64,000 nucleotides of DNA. Source: Chrysomallon squamiferum. Taxonomy: Eukaryota > Mollusca > Gastropoda > Neomphalida > Peltospiridae. The DNA is taken from assembly GCA_012295275.1 (NCBI GenBank), contig CM022679.1, positions 19,654,342-19,718,341 on the forward strand. The letters run 5' to 3'. Below are positions 27,332 through 40,500 of this stretch, piece by piece. The notes beneath the pieces are model-generated. The model did not search any database. It worked only from the letters and a program-made list of their open reading frames with translations, and was not told the DNA's origin. The translations under genes and the position numbers were made by a program. Positions within the stretch are counted from its first letter, which is position 1. Each line of letters opens with the position of its first letter.

Positions 27332-30300
27332 TATGCAGTACTGTGTTTAATAACATTTCTTAGTCCAGAAAATCAAAAGATCTTTAATAAATGTTTTAAG
27401 TTATAATATCCAGATATTTAAAATGTGTTAATGAATTTCGTTGGCATATTAACAGTAATTAATATTTACAGATATAGCTAACTTAGTTAATATTCATAGT
27501 TATAGTAATTAATATTCACCAGTATAGCTATATTAATTAATATTCATAGATTTAGTTATAGTAATTAATATTCACCAGTGTAGCTATATTAATTAATATT
27601 CATAGATATCGTTATAGTAATTAAAATTCACCAGATTAGCTATTATTAATTAATTTCCATAGATGTAGTTACAGTAATTAATATTCAGTTGTATTAATTA
27701 ACATTATATTTGTAAGTATGATAAAATACTAATATTTTATTATCTAGGTACGCATACAGGTGTTTGATGGTGGCAGTCCCAGACTATGGAAAATGACCAC
27801 TGTTGTTGTTAAAGTAGATCGCAATTTGTTTGCACCTGAATTTAAAATAGCAAGTGATGTTATTACCATCACTGAAACCCAGCCTGTTGGTCTCTCTGTT
27901 TACCAGTTACATGCCTCTGATAATGACACTAAGGTAAAGAATAAGCAGAAATATCTTTGATTCTCAGACTGTTTATTTATCTTACTGATCCACAGTAATA
28001 AAAAAAGCAAAATAACAAATTTTAGGTCAATTTTATTTTTTAACATCTGTCTTATAGTTGATTTTTTATATTAGTTTTAATTTTTCAATTTATTAATAAA
28101 AGTTCATTTTCTTTATTAACATGTGGATGGATTAATAGATGGATGATGGAAAGATGAAGGATAGATTGTTTTACTGATGTGTATTATATATTATATGTTC
28201 AGTGATTTGTGTGTGTGTGCAAGTGTGAGTGTGTGTCTGTGATGGCCACATATGAGTACACAAGGCTACACAAAAAGATGTATTTTTTCAGCCTCCACAC
28301 AATGATATAGAGTACACAATGACAGGAACCACACAGTCCAGTGACTTCTTTGGTTTACATTCAGATTCAGGAATTATTTATGTCAAGAGAAGCCTGAGGA
28401 ATGATCCAATGAAAAACACTCGCTTTACAGTAACCTTTTCATTGTATTCTACTGGTTTTTGCTTTATATCTTACATTAATTCAACAATTACATTATTCAT
28501 GAAATTATTGGTTTTTAAAATTATACCCTTTTAAACAGAATTTTCAGTAATTTTATTCAAAGAAAACCTCAAGATATATAAATATGTACAGTGAACGTAT
28601 AAGGGTAAAATTTATCAGTACTGTTGTTCTAAATTAACATAAATTCAAGTTGAAATACAAAGGTTTTTTCATAAACATTTTGTAATATTGAATTATCTTC
28701 AAATATATAATTGCCTGTTTAGTTTTTAAAATGCTGAATACTTATCTAAATTAATATTTTATTTCAGTTAACACTCAGTGCTAATGATCTTGGAGTTCCA
28801 CCAAAATCCAGTTCCAACCAGTTTAGTCTGTTTGTTGATGTTCTTCATAACAAACATTGTCCTCAGTTTGAAAACTTGCCAGCCACCAGCACCATGAACA
28901 AAACAGCTACGGGTTTTTTATTTGATGTCAGTGCTGTAGATGTGGATGTTTCAGTATGTACACAGTTGATTTACTTGTGAATACTGACATTATTATTAAT
29001 ATTATTATTATTATTGTTATTATCATCATCTTCATCATCATCATAATGTCATTGTCATCATCATCATTAACATTTTTATTATTAACATCATCATTGATTA
29101 TTATCTTAATTATTATTAGTAGTAGTGGAAGTGGAAGTAGTAGTAGTAGTAGTATAATCACTACTAATGTTACTACTGTAACAGCTACTGTTACTATTGT
29201 TGATTCCTTTTTATTATTGTTATTATTGTTATTATTACTTCTACTACCATTACTGTTACTTGTTCTTATTATAACTACTTTTGCTATATTTTTTAATTTT
29301 CACATTTGTGATCATTGTTATTACTACTTTGATTGTTATTATTTTATATTAAAACTAACAGCATCAATAACCAGGTTAATTTATTTACAAATTTCAGCCA
29401 GAATTCAACACAGATTCTCTCAGATATTCTCTGATTGGTGATGATACAGCTACTTCATTTTTCACTATCAACTCTCAGAATGGATCAGTTAATGTACTTC
29501 CAGCAGTTGCTTTAGACAGTCTCACTGTCTACAGAGTGAGTAACTTCATTCATTAATCAATTCATTACCAGTTTCCAATGATATGTTCCCAAAACTGGCA
29601 GTCTCCAGATTAGGTAAGTGGTGAGGTGTTCTAATCCGCTTCCAGAAATGGGAAAACTGGCGTGAGCAATTAAGGCCAATTTAGTCTCATGGGGATTGCA
29701 AGAAAATTAATGTTTGGAGACATGAAATTAATGTTGTATCTCAGTAAAATTTGGAGACAGGAAACACTACCAATTTAGATGTGTGGGGTTAACGAAATCA
29801 ATTAAGAGATGTATGAAGAGGGTCTCTAGAGTAGAGGTTGCAAGGAAATTAATAACATAAAATTTGGAGACAGGAAATACTACCTACATAAATACTGTAC
29901 AGTCATGATGTTTGTTATGTTTGATCATGGCTGCAAAAGGAGAAATTTTGTGTGTAAATTGTGGACAAAATACTGTTTAATAAAAGTACATCAATTAAGG
30001 TGACGGAACACCAATTAGTAAAGGGTGAGCAATAAGAAATGGAACAACTGGCGAGTCCAGTTAAGATGTGTTATAATCTCACTGCCTGATTCAGGAATGC
30101 CAGAATCGGGAATAAAACATTCCAATACAGTTACTTAATCTTACATCACAGTTTTTCAACAACATTTATATATTAACTAATTATATATTATTGTTACAGA
30201 TACAATAGTAATTAAAATTTATAAATTAATTAATGATTTCTTATTAGGTTTTTCAGTTAGATGTATAAATTATTTAATCACTTATTATTATGTTATGAAT

Positions 30301-32387
30301 ACCAGTGCTAAATTACTGAATCAATTATTAAGTTTCTTTTAATGTTTAAATTAATTAACTATAATTAAAAATTTGCAAAAAAATTTAATTTGTGTTTTTT
30401 TTTTTTTTTTTTTTGGAGCACTATTCCAAGTACAGGCATATTAGCAAATGTTATGAGTTGTTAATTCCTTAAATGAATGTAATTAATATTAACAATGATC
30501 TTCATAAATTTTCAAATGTTTGCAAATATGCTGACAAATTTTAATATAACACTGTGAAGCAATCTTAATTGACTTTTATATTTACAAACTAAATAATGAA
30601 AAAAAAAAAAGTTCTGTATTACTGTTTATATCACTTTTTAAAATATTTGTATGGATAAACTTTGTAAAAACAGTAATAAATATAAATATCTCTCTTTAGC
30701 TAAGAGTCGAAGTTGTTGATGGTGGTGGATGCAGTAAGAAAGGTGTGCTGACAGTAAAAGTTATCAGAAATCTTCACAAACCTGTCTGGTCTCAACCTAG
30801 CTACACCCGAACCATTCCTGAAACATTCACAGTCTCCCAGCCAGTTCTCACAGTCTCAGCAACAGACAATGATTCACCTGTAAGTGCCACAAACATACAA
30901 CAAATTAATTATAGCAAATTACTTATAACAAATTACATAAAACAAATTACTTATAACAAATTACATAGAACAAATTACTTAAAACAAATTACTTATAACA
31001 AATTACTTAAAACAAATTACTTATAACAAATTACATAGAACAAATTACTTAAAACAAATTACTTATAACAAATTACTTAAAACAAATTACTTAAAACAAA
31101 TTACATAGAACAAATTACTTATAACAAATTACTTATAACAAATTACATAGAACAAATTACTTATAACAAATTACTTATAACAAATTACTTACAAATTACT
31201 TTTAACAAATTACTTATAACAAATTACTTAAAACAAATTGCTTATAACAAATTACATAGAACAAATTACATATAACAAATTACATATAACAAATTACTTA
31301 TAACAAATTACATATAACAAATTATTTATAATAAATTACATATAACAAATAACATAACAAATTACTTATAGCAAATAACTTACAGCAAATTACTTATAAC
31401 AAATTACATATAACAAATTATTTATAATAAATTACATATAACAAATAACATAACAAATTACTTATAGCAAATTACATATAACAAATTACATATAACAAAT
31501 TACTTATGACAAATTACATATAGCAAATTACATATGACAAATTACTTATGACAAATTACTTATGACGAATTACTTATAACAAATTATAACATATTGCCAT
31601 GTAACAAATTGCATAAAGATTATATTAACAAGTTTGATTGTGATACATAATAAATATGTTTAATCATACGAAGTTTTTAGTTTTCAATATATAAATGTTT
31701 TAAATTATTAACAAAGTCAAAATTAATTTATGCTTTTAAATTAGTATATAATCTCTTTCTGTTTTATGTGATTGCAGCTTACTTTCTCATGCTATCATTA
31801 TAAAATCTCATAAATAACATCAGATGGCTTTTAATACTAAAATATTACATAATTACATCAGAAAGAGCTAGCAAATAAAATGTATAGCAATATATATATA
31901 TTTCATGTTTGACTGTTTTGTACATATTGTTTTATCTACAGACAACTCAAGCTGGACAGGTTATTTACAATCTCCGTGAGTCTTCTCCCCACCAGAATTT
32001 GTTTACAGTGAACCCAAACACTGGAGAGCTCTTCCTCAGACAAAGAATTACGAGTATCCCTGGAAACAGCTTTGAGGTGGGAATATTTAGTGCATAATTC
32101 AAAAAATTTATATTTAAAAAGAAAAATAATAATTAAAAAATCTGTTTATATTATTCAAAACATCCTTAGATTCAAATTTTTTATTCTGATTTTTGTGAAA
32201 TGAGTTTGAAACTTTGTGCAACAGAGAAGTTAAACAGGGAAAAGCTGATTATGAACATAAATAACTGATTTTTAATTTGAATTAAAACAGTATATTTTAT
32301 TTAAAACAAAATATTTATTATAATGTTACTGGTAATTATCAGTTCAGGAAATATGTTCAACTCAGGGATACTCAGATACTCATTTTA

Positions 32388-32449
<62 letters not shown>

Positions 32450-35400
32450 CTATACCTATACAGTTAACAGTTAACTTCATCTTCTATGATTGTTCAGCTA
32501 TGCAATTATAATAAGTGCTTGATTATAAAGCCAAAATTCATTTAATTATCAATATATTAATATAACTTTTTTAGTTTATACTGTATGCTCAGGACAAAGC
32601 AGAACCATATCGTAAGAGTGATGACCTACCTGTGACTGTTAATGTTCAAAGAAATATGTTTTCTCCTGTGTTTGACAATGTGTCATATGCTGTTCATATT
32701 GACAGTACTTTTCAAAGATATGGTTCAGTGATTGTTGTGACAGCCAAAGATAAAGACACAGTGGTAAGAATATAGGTGTATTAAGCATCATGTACATTTT
32801 AATTTCATTCTTGAAGTAAATGAAAAGTTAATGGAACATAAAAGAACATAAATGCAGTTTCTAACTAATTATTTTGTTTTGAAAAATTTATATCTTAGGT
32901 TAATTTATGTATCCAAAATTCATGTAAGAACTGTTTTATTTTTAATTTAATTATTTTATTGTTAATTTTTAACTTTATTTATTTAATTTTTTTAATTTTT
33001 ATTTTTTTAAAATTATTATTATTATTTTTTTTAATTATATTTTTTTTTTTTTTTTATTTTGTAAGATGGGAATGGCGTCAGACAATGAAAACTTCATAAA
33101 TTTTTTCATTTTGGCAATTTTTCATTTTTTTAATTTCATGGAAATCACATGATGGAAAATAATTTTAAATACAATTCAAGTTAAACTTACTTTGTTTATT
33201 TTCACTACAGATTAAAATAATTAATTTCAATATAATTTAACGGATTAATTATAATTTATCAATGCAGGCACCATTCAACACAACAACATTTAAGATTATT
33301 GGTGATGATGATGCTGTGTCGTATTTCTCCATTGATTCAGATTCGGGTCTGATCATAACAAAAAATGACTTGTCACAAACCAACACTGAACACTTCAGAG
33401 TGAGTTTAATTTTTCACTTTATTCCTTTCCCAGTCCTAAACAAAATTCTTTGTTTAAAATTTTATTTTGAAAAAATGCTATAATACTTTTTTTTTAAATT
33501 TTAGGACTTTAATTGGCTGTTATTCTAATACTTAACATTTTTTAAATAAAATTTCTAATTTTTAATTTTAAATAATTCTGTAAAATAGCATTTGATTTAA
33601 TTAATAAATTTGTCTTCTTAATAAGTAACATTTACTAATTTTGTAAATTTATTGTGTTGATCTTACTGTTTTGGATTATTTTCATAACAGTTACATTTAA
33701 TGTATTATCTTCATTTCCAGCCAAACTGTTTAGTTTTACACATAAAAATAAGTGAGACATTTTTAGATACAAAGTACATATTTAAACTTAACATGTATTA
33801 ACATTAGGTTTTTATTTTTCAGGTGCGAGTAATGGTTGAAGATGGGGGTGAACCGCCCAAGCACACAACCACTGTGGTCAGTGTGTTTGTCAACCATAAC
33901 ATGTTTGCTCCAGTCTTCTCACAGACACAGTACAAATTCAAGATTCTGGAAATCCAGCAAATTGCTAAACCATTTGGTTCAGTGTCTGCATCAGATGGTG
34001 ACAAATATGTAAGAGATAAATTAAACCTGATAAGAGATTGAAAATTTAAAAAAAAATTCTAGTTTTAAACAATTTTGTTTATTGTTTTCTCTCTGACAGG
34101 AGTGAGATCACTTTTGAAACAGTTTTGATGTTCTTTTATATGTATTTTCTGTTCTAATTTTTCTGCCTATTCAAACTTAAAACTGAATGTTTATTGCTTA
34201 ATTTATCATAATTACTGAACAATAGCTGATTTAATTAGCGTCAATTTTTAAATGTTAGTAATTAAGTTAGAGTCAAATAAGTCTTGTAAATTTGCATATA
34301 ACTAAATAACTAAATATGTCAAAAGATTCCACTTCTTATTCTGTTTTTTGAAAACTTTTTTATATATATGAACTGTTTTACATATCTGACAGTCTCCGTA
34401 CAATGATGTACAATTTGAAATGCAAGCGGATTCGCTAGTTAAAGATTTCTTTCAAGTTGACGAAAGCCGAGGTGACATTTATCTCAGACAGTCCATGCTT
34501 GACTTTCCTGACAGGAAAAAAATTCATTTTGAGGTGAAGTATACTCCTGTGTTGTGTAAAGACCTGTTTGTATGTAACAGTCTTTTTGTCTGTTTGTGTG
34601 TAAGTCTGTTTGAGTCTTTGTGTTTAAGTCTTTTTGTCTGTTTGTGTGTAAGTCTGTTTGAGTCTTTGTGTTTAAGTCTTTTTGTCTGTTTGTGTGTAAG
34701 TCTGTTTGAGTCTTTGTGTTTAAGTCTTTTTGTCTGTTTGTGTGTAAGTCTGTTTGAGTCTTTGTGTTTAAGTATTTTTGTCTGTTTGTGTGTAAGTCTG
34801 TTTGAGTCTTTGTAATAACAGTCTTTTTGTCTGTTTGTGTGTAAGTCTGTTTGAGTCTTTGTGTGTAACAGTCTTTTTGTCTGTTTGTGTGTTAGAAGGT
34901 AACAAAAATGTATATTATTCAAATAAATTTAATATTTAATGTCTAAAAAGATTATTTTTTCTTATGAAATGAAAAACTATTAAATGTTGATAAATAATGT
35001 TTTCTTTCAGTTTGAAATATCTGCTACAGATAAAGGGAATCCACCAAAGAATGCATCCAGTGTGGCCAGGATTAGTGTTGATGTAATTCGTAATACAGCT
35101 CCGTATTTTCAGTACACTCCTTACTTCACAGAGATATCTTCAGCTGTCCAGCCTGGACACTCTGTCTTCCAGACAACTGCTAGAGATAATGACCAGATGG
35201 TAAATAGTGGGTTTTAATAGTTTTAGGTTGTACTAGATACAGTAAAAACAATTATTTAAAAAAAAAAATTATTTCCTGCCTTTTTTTATATGCTGACTGG
35301 AGAAAACATTATTTAAAATAAAGTGTATGGAGATAATAAATATTATTTAATTATTTTCTCTTTTTTTTTTCTTTCTTTCTTTTTTTTTTTTTTTTTTTGT

Positions 35401-36893
35401 TGTTTTTTGTTGCTATGGTCCAGGAGTTTATTAATGTTTTGATAACAAACCTATCTGAACTTTTATTTCTTTAATCTTGAGACATCCCTCACTATGATTG
35501 GTTGCAGGAACAGATTTACAATTGCAAATATTCTCTATGAAAATATAATCTTTTGTTTTATTACTGTTTCATTTTCCCTTGTGTTTTAGTGCATGATTTG
35601 CTAAAACAAAATTCTTTTCACAATGTGAAAAATTAAGAACAACTTCAGAAAATAAAGTTAATAAGGCTATAAAGATTGAAATAATGTGTGACTGACTAGG
35701 AAGTGTTTTCTGTTACTAATTCTCCTGTTTAAAACAGGCGCCATTTAACAGTTTGGACTACTCACTGATTGGAGATGGAAGGACTGTGTTGTTCTTCACA
35801 GTGGACAAATCAGGAGTAATTAAACTAAAATCTGACTCTGATCTCTCCAGAGATACAGCTGTCACCTATTATGTAAGTTATAGACTTCTTTATTTAATAC
35901 TTCAAATATGTTGTCATAAAATTACTTTATATTTCAAAGCTTTATATACACACTAAGACTGTTTGAACTAGAAAACTGAAGTAAAATATACACTAGGTTA
36001 GTCAGGTAAAATAGAAAATGATATTTCATGAATGAAATATTAATCATAAATACAACAAAAAAGTAATATTGAAAAACAACACTTGATTATTAATAAAGTT
36101 ACTATCACTATATATATGTGTATGTATGTGTGTGTGTGTGTGTGTATATGTTTATATATGTGTGTGTATATATATGTATATGTTTGTGTGTGTGTGTATG
36201 TGTGTGTGTGTATATGTGTATGTATGGGTGTGTGTTTGTGTATATATATGTGTGTGTGTGTGTGTGTATATGTGATTTTGTGTATAGATGTATGTAAACA
36301 TTCATTCATTTTTACATATGTATAAATATGTTTAACTAAAATATGATATATGTTTTTGTGCTGGGGTGTCATTAAACATTCATTAATTTTTTCATTGCAT
36401 GTATATGTGTGTATGTATGTTTGCATATATTTGTATGGATGTATGTGTGTTTGTATATATGTCTGTCTGTCTGTCTGTATGTATGTATGTATATTTGTAT
36501 GTGTGTATGTATGTGTGTATATGTGTATGTGTGTATATGTGTATGTGTGTATATGTGTATGTGTGTACAAATTGTTGACATTGACTAGTAAAACGTGTGT
36601 TTCAGGCACGAGTGAGAGTTCAAGATGGAAGTAATCCACCTAAAAGTGGTGTCACAGTTGTCACTATCAACGTCACCCGCAACTTCCACAGCCCTGTGTT
36701 CAGTCGCAATCTCATTCACAGGAGCATGCAGGAAACTACAGAAACTGGGACAATCATTGCCACAGTGAATGCAACAGATGCTGATAAAGTGGTAGGACAC
36801 GTTTTAAACTGAAAACCTCTGAGTGTTATATTTATCAGAAGTAGCTTGCCAGCAAGAAAGACATTGATTGATATAATGAGTTGACAAATGCAA

Positions 36894-36942
<49 letters not shown>

Positions 36943-37110
36943 GTCATCTGTAGACATGTTTCAAATATTTCAGTATCTCAGAAGTGTTAAAGTTTGTGAT
37001 TTAATATTTGTTATATCTTGGAAAAAAAATTGCATAATTTAAATGTTCTCTTCTTTAGATATTTGCTGAATAATTAAAATACTGGAATATCTTAAAGATA
37101 TTATTATTAC

Positions 37111-37194
<84 letters not shown>

Positions 37195-37495
37195 TATTAC
37201 TATTATTATTATTATTATTATTATTATTAAAAACTATAAGTCTTAGTAATACCAACCTAATCTTGTTATTATTTTTTGACATTTATATATTTTTAATGTT
37301 TTCTAATAAAAAAGTATTTCATTTAAAAAAGATGAACATATTTCTTCTTTACTAATTTGTCAGTGATAATGATCACTTAACATCTCAGTTCATTTGCATT
37401 AACCTGGAATTTTGACTTTGAAAGACAACATCATAAAAATTCACTTGAATAATATTTTGCAATAAAGTATATGTAACGTAAAAGTTAGAAGTATG

Positions 37496-37555
<60 letters not shown>

Positions 37556-40500
37556 AACACATACATGTAATAGAGATTAGTTTCATTACATTAAGAAAAT
37601 GTGCTTATGACCATTGTTTGTTTTATTGGAGTTTTTTTAGTATTTTTGTTATTAAATTGAAATGATATTTTTCAGCCTCCTAACAATATTGTCAAATATA
37701 AGATAGTGGATGGCTCTGGGGCAGCCTTTTTCTTAATCCACCCAGACAAGGGTAACGTCATCCTGATTAAGAGTGTCAAGAACAAACAGAGATTTTTTAC
37801 AGTAAGTTTGCCATACATATTGCACTGTCTCTGTTAATGTATGTCTAATTAAAAATCATTCAGTCTGAAGTGTGTATCATAACTGGTTAGAAATATCCAG
37901 TTAAATGATTAAATCACATACAGATATAGTGAAAATGCAAACACACAATTACATGAATGTTAAAAGCATTGATACTTTCATCAGTTGTAATTATTTTTTT
38001 AAATCAATATGTCATTCTGTTTTTATTTTGGATTAACTATCACCTACCACTATTTCAATTCATGTTTATATATTCATGTCTGTCTCTGCATGTGACTAAA
38101 TATTTATTCTAAAGATAGATATAGAAGCAAAACATCAGGGAATTGTAATTATTACCATATGCTATTTTGCATTTTATAGCATTGATTAATAGAAATCTTT
38201 TCCTCATATTTTTGTTAATTATTAAATAAAAAAAGCAATTAAACATTATAGATACAGATAGAAGCACGAGATCAGGGAATTCCATCACGATTTTCACAAA
38301 TCACCATAGAGGTGACAGTTCTTTTTGACCCTACCAAACTGACATTCACAGCTGCCAACTACAACGTGACAGTCAGTGAAAACACGCCAGTCAACAACGT
38401 AATCACAACAGTGTTGGCTCAGCCTTTGGTAAGTTTTCCACCTTGTATAACCTGATTATTAATAATACTGTCACAATTGTATTTGTTAATTACTCAAAAC
38501 AGAGTTGATAACAGTAAATAAAACCAGTGGTACTTATTAGTAATGCTTTCAAAAACATAAATTTTAATTATAAAATTTTTAATTATATTTTTAATTATAA
38601 AATTTATTTAAAAAATATATAAAACCTTTTTTTACCTCCTGAGAATTCTGTTTCTATATAATTTTAAATGAACAAATCTTCTCTGTATATAGCTAATACA
38701 AAATTTTACAGACTCTGTATTTACTGAAATGAAGTTTGTCTTGTATTCATTTAGCATATGAAATGTGAGTCAAATTATAAGTTTGCCTACTCAAACTGAC
38801 AGCATAATGACTTTTTTGCAAATATATGTCCTGAATATCCCTCCACCCTGCCTAGACCCCTCACCCATCAATGCATATATAATATGGACTTCCTCTTAAC
38901 TGGAGTTAGGAATACTTAAATTGTTTTTTAAATTCTGAAATCATTTTATAATCTGATTGCCATTAATTTTATCAAAGCTTTGTTTCAAAAATATTAATTA
39001 CAGACTGATGTGGAATACAAAGTGACAGGACTGGGTACTGCTCCAGACTACTTCAGTATTGACAAAACTTCAGGTGATATCCGGGTCAAAACTCGCCTAA
39101 TATCTGATCCAGCTCAGGGATCTTTCTACCAGGTAAACCTCCATGTGGCCAAGTGTGTGTGTTCTAACCTAGTTTTCTCCTGGTATAAGGAAGATATTTT
39201 AAATTTGATGTCATCTGAACTGAAGTCTCATACTAATTAATATTAACTGATAACTGATGCATTGATGTTATGACTAATGTTATTGATCATGAATTTCAAA
39301 ATATTGAAATTACCACCATATTTTTGATTTATTAGAAATGTGAACAAAATCAAATTTCAGTAATTATCATTATAATTATGTACAAATATAAGCAATTGAT
39401 ATAGATTTTTTAACATCAGCATGATATACTGTTTTTCATTTAGAATTTATATTACCAAGCCCTTATCTATTAAAAATTTTAAAAAGTAAAAAAGAAAACA
39501 GTTATAAATTAATTTAGAATTTTCATAATTTTCTATCAGTTGTGAAATCTGTAAATACAAACAGTTAAATGAGATAATGTTCATGTGAAAGACAACATGC
39601 TACTCAGACTGTAGAAGACATTTAGCAGCAGAGAATGTGTTGTATGCATTTTACTGTGGATACCAAAGCATGAGTCATTGCCTTTGACATACTGGGTATG
39701 GCTGGAGAAATAAACAGCACAGCATATCAGAGAGGGTTTATCCTTTAACTCATTAAATGAAGAGCTCATGTGCAAAATGACTTAGATACATTTTTGCCAA
39801 AATTGAAGCTGATAGTGATTAACAACTGCTTCATGATGGGAAACCTAATTAGATGTAAAATTACTGATATCAAACAGTAAAGGATCACTGACATATTTTT
39901 GTTGATGGTGCAAAAGGACTTGCATGCTTTTGGTATTTTCTTTAAAAATGATAAATGGTCTTTAGCAAAGAAGCTCTTCAGATTCTTTACCACAAATCTA
40001 CAGCATGTTTCTTGTGTATTGTTACAGGGTGCAGTGATGTAAGGCTCTTTTTTTCCTTCTGTTTTTAGTTTTCTTTATATTTTTAGTTTAATATTATATA
40101 ATTTTGTATATATTTGATAAACAGTACCTTTTCTTACAAACTATGTACAGAGAATTCATTATGTATATATGTAAATATGGAAAAGGGTGTTACTTTCAGC
40201 CTTTGTTTTAATTATCTGTTTCAGTTACTTGTTGTAGCTGAAAGAAAGGGCATCACAATGCAGACAGCCTCCAGTGTCGTCAGTGTATCCGTGGTACGCA
40301 ATGAGTATGGGCCAGTGTTTGATCAGATGTCATACAACCTGACAGTGTCGGACACCACACAAATAGGCAGTCTTCTCCACACTGTTCAGGCCACTGACAA
40401 AGATGGGGTAAGTCAAACAAAAAAGTTTTTTTTTTTTTTTTTTAAATATCTTCAAAAGCTGAAATAAACTTATCCCATTGAAACTTCATGCAGAATGTGG

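Noticed and set aside
28928-29441. Open frames of Ile/Leu/Ser runs on both strands
   Set aside because: Caused by trinucleotide repeats; only 29398-29441 overlaps a real exon.
34524-34922. 132-codon minus-strand frame
   Set aside because: Antisense of the 48-bp minisatellite; period divisible by three keeps it open by default.
36040-36639. Long His/Thr/Tyr-rich minus-strand frames and Val/Cys/Tyr-rich plus-strand frames
   Set aside because: They are translations of TG/TATG repeats; no cadherin motif and no splice logic.
37055-37282. Poly-asparagine minus-strand frame
   Set aside because: Antisense reading of the ATT microsatellite.
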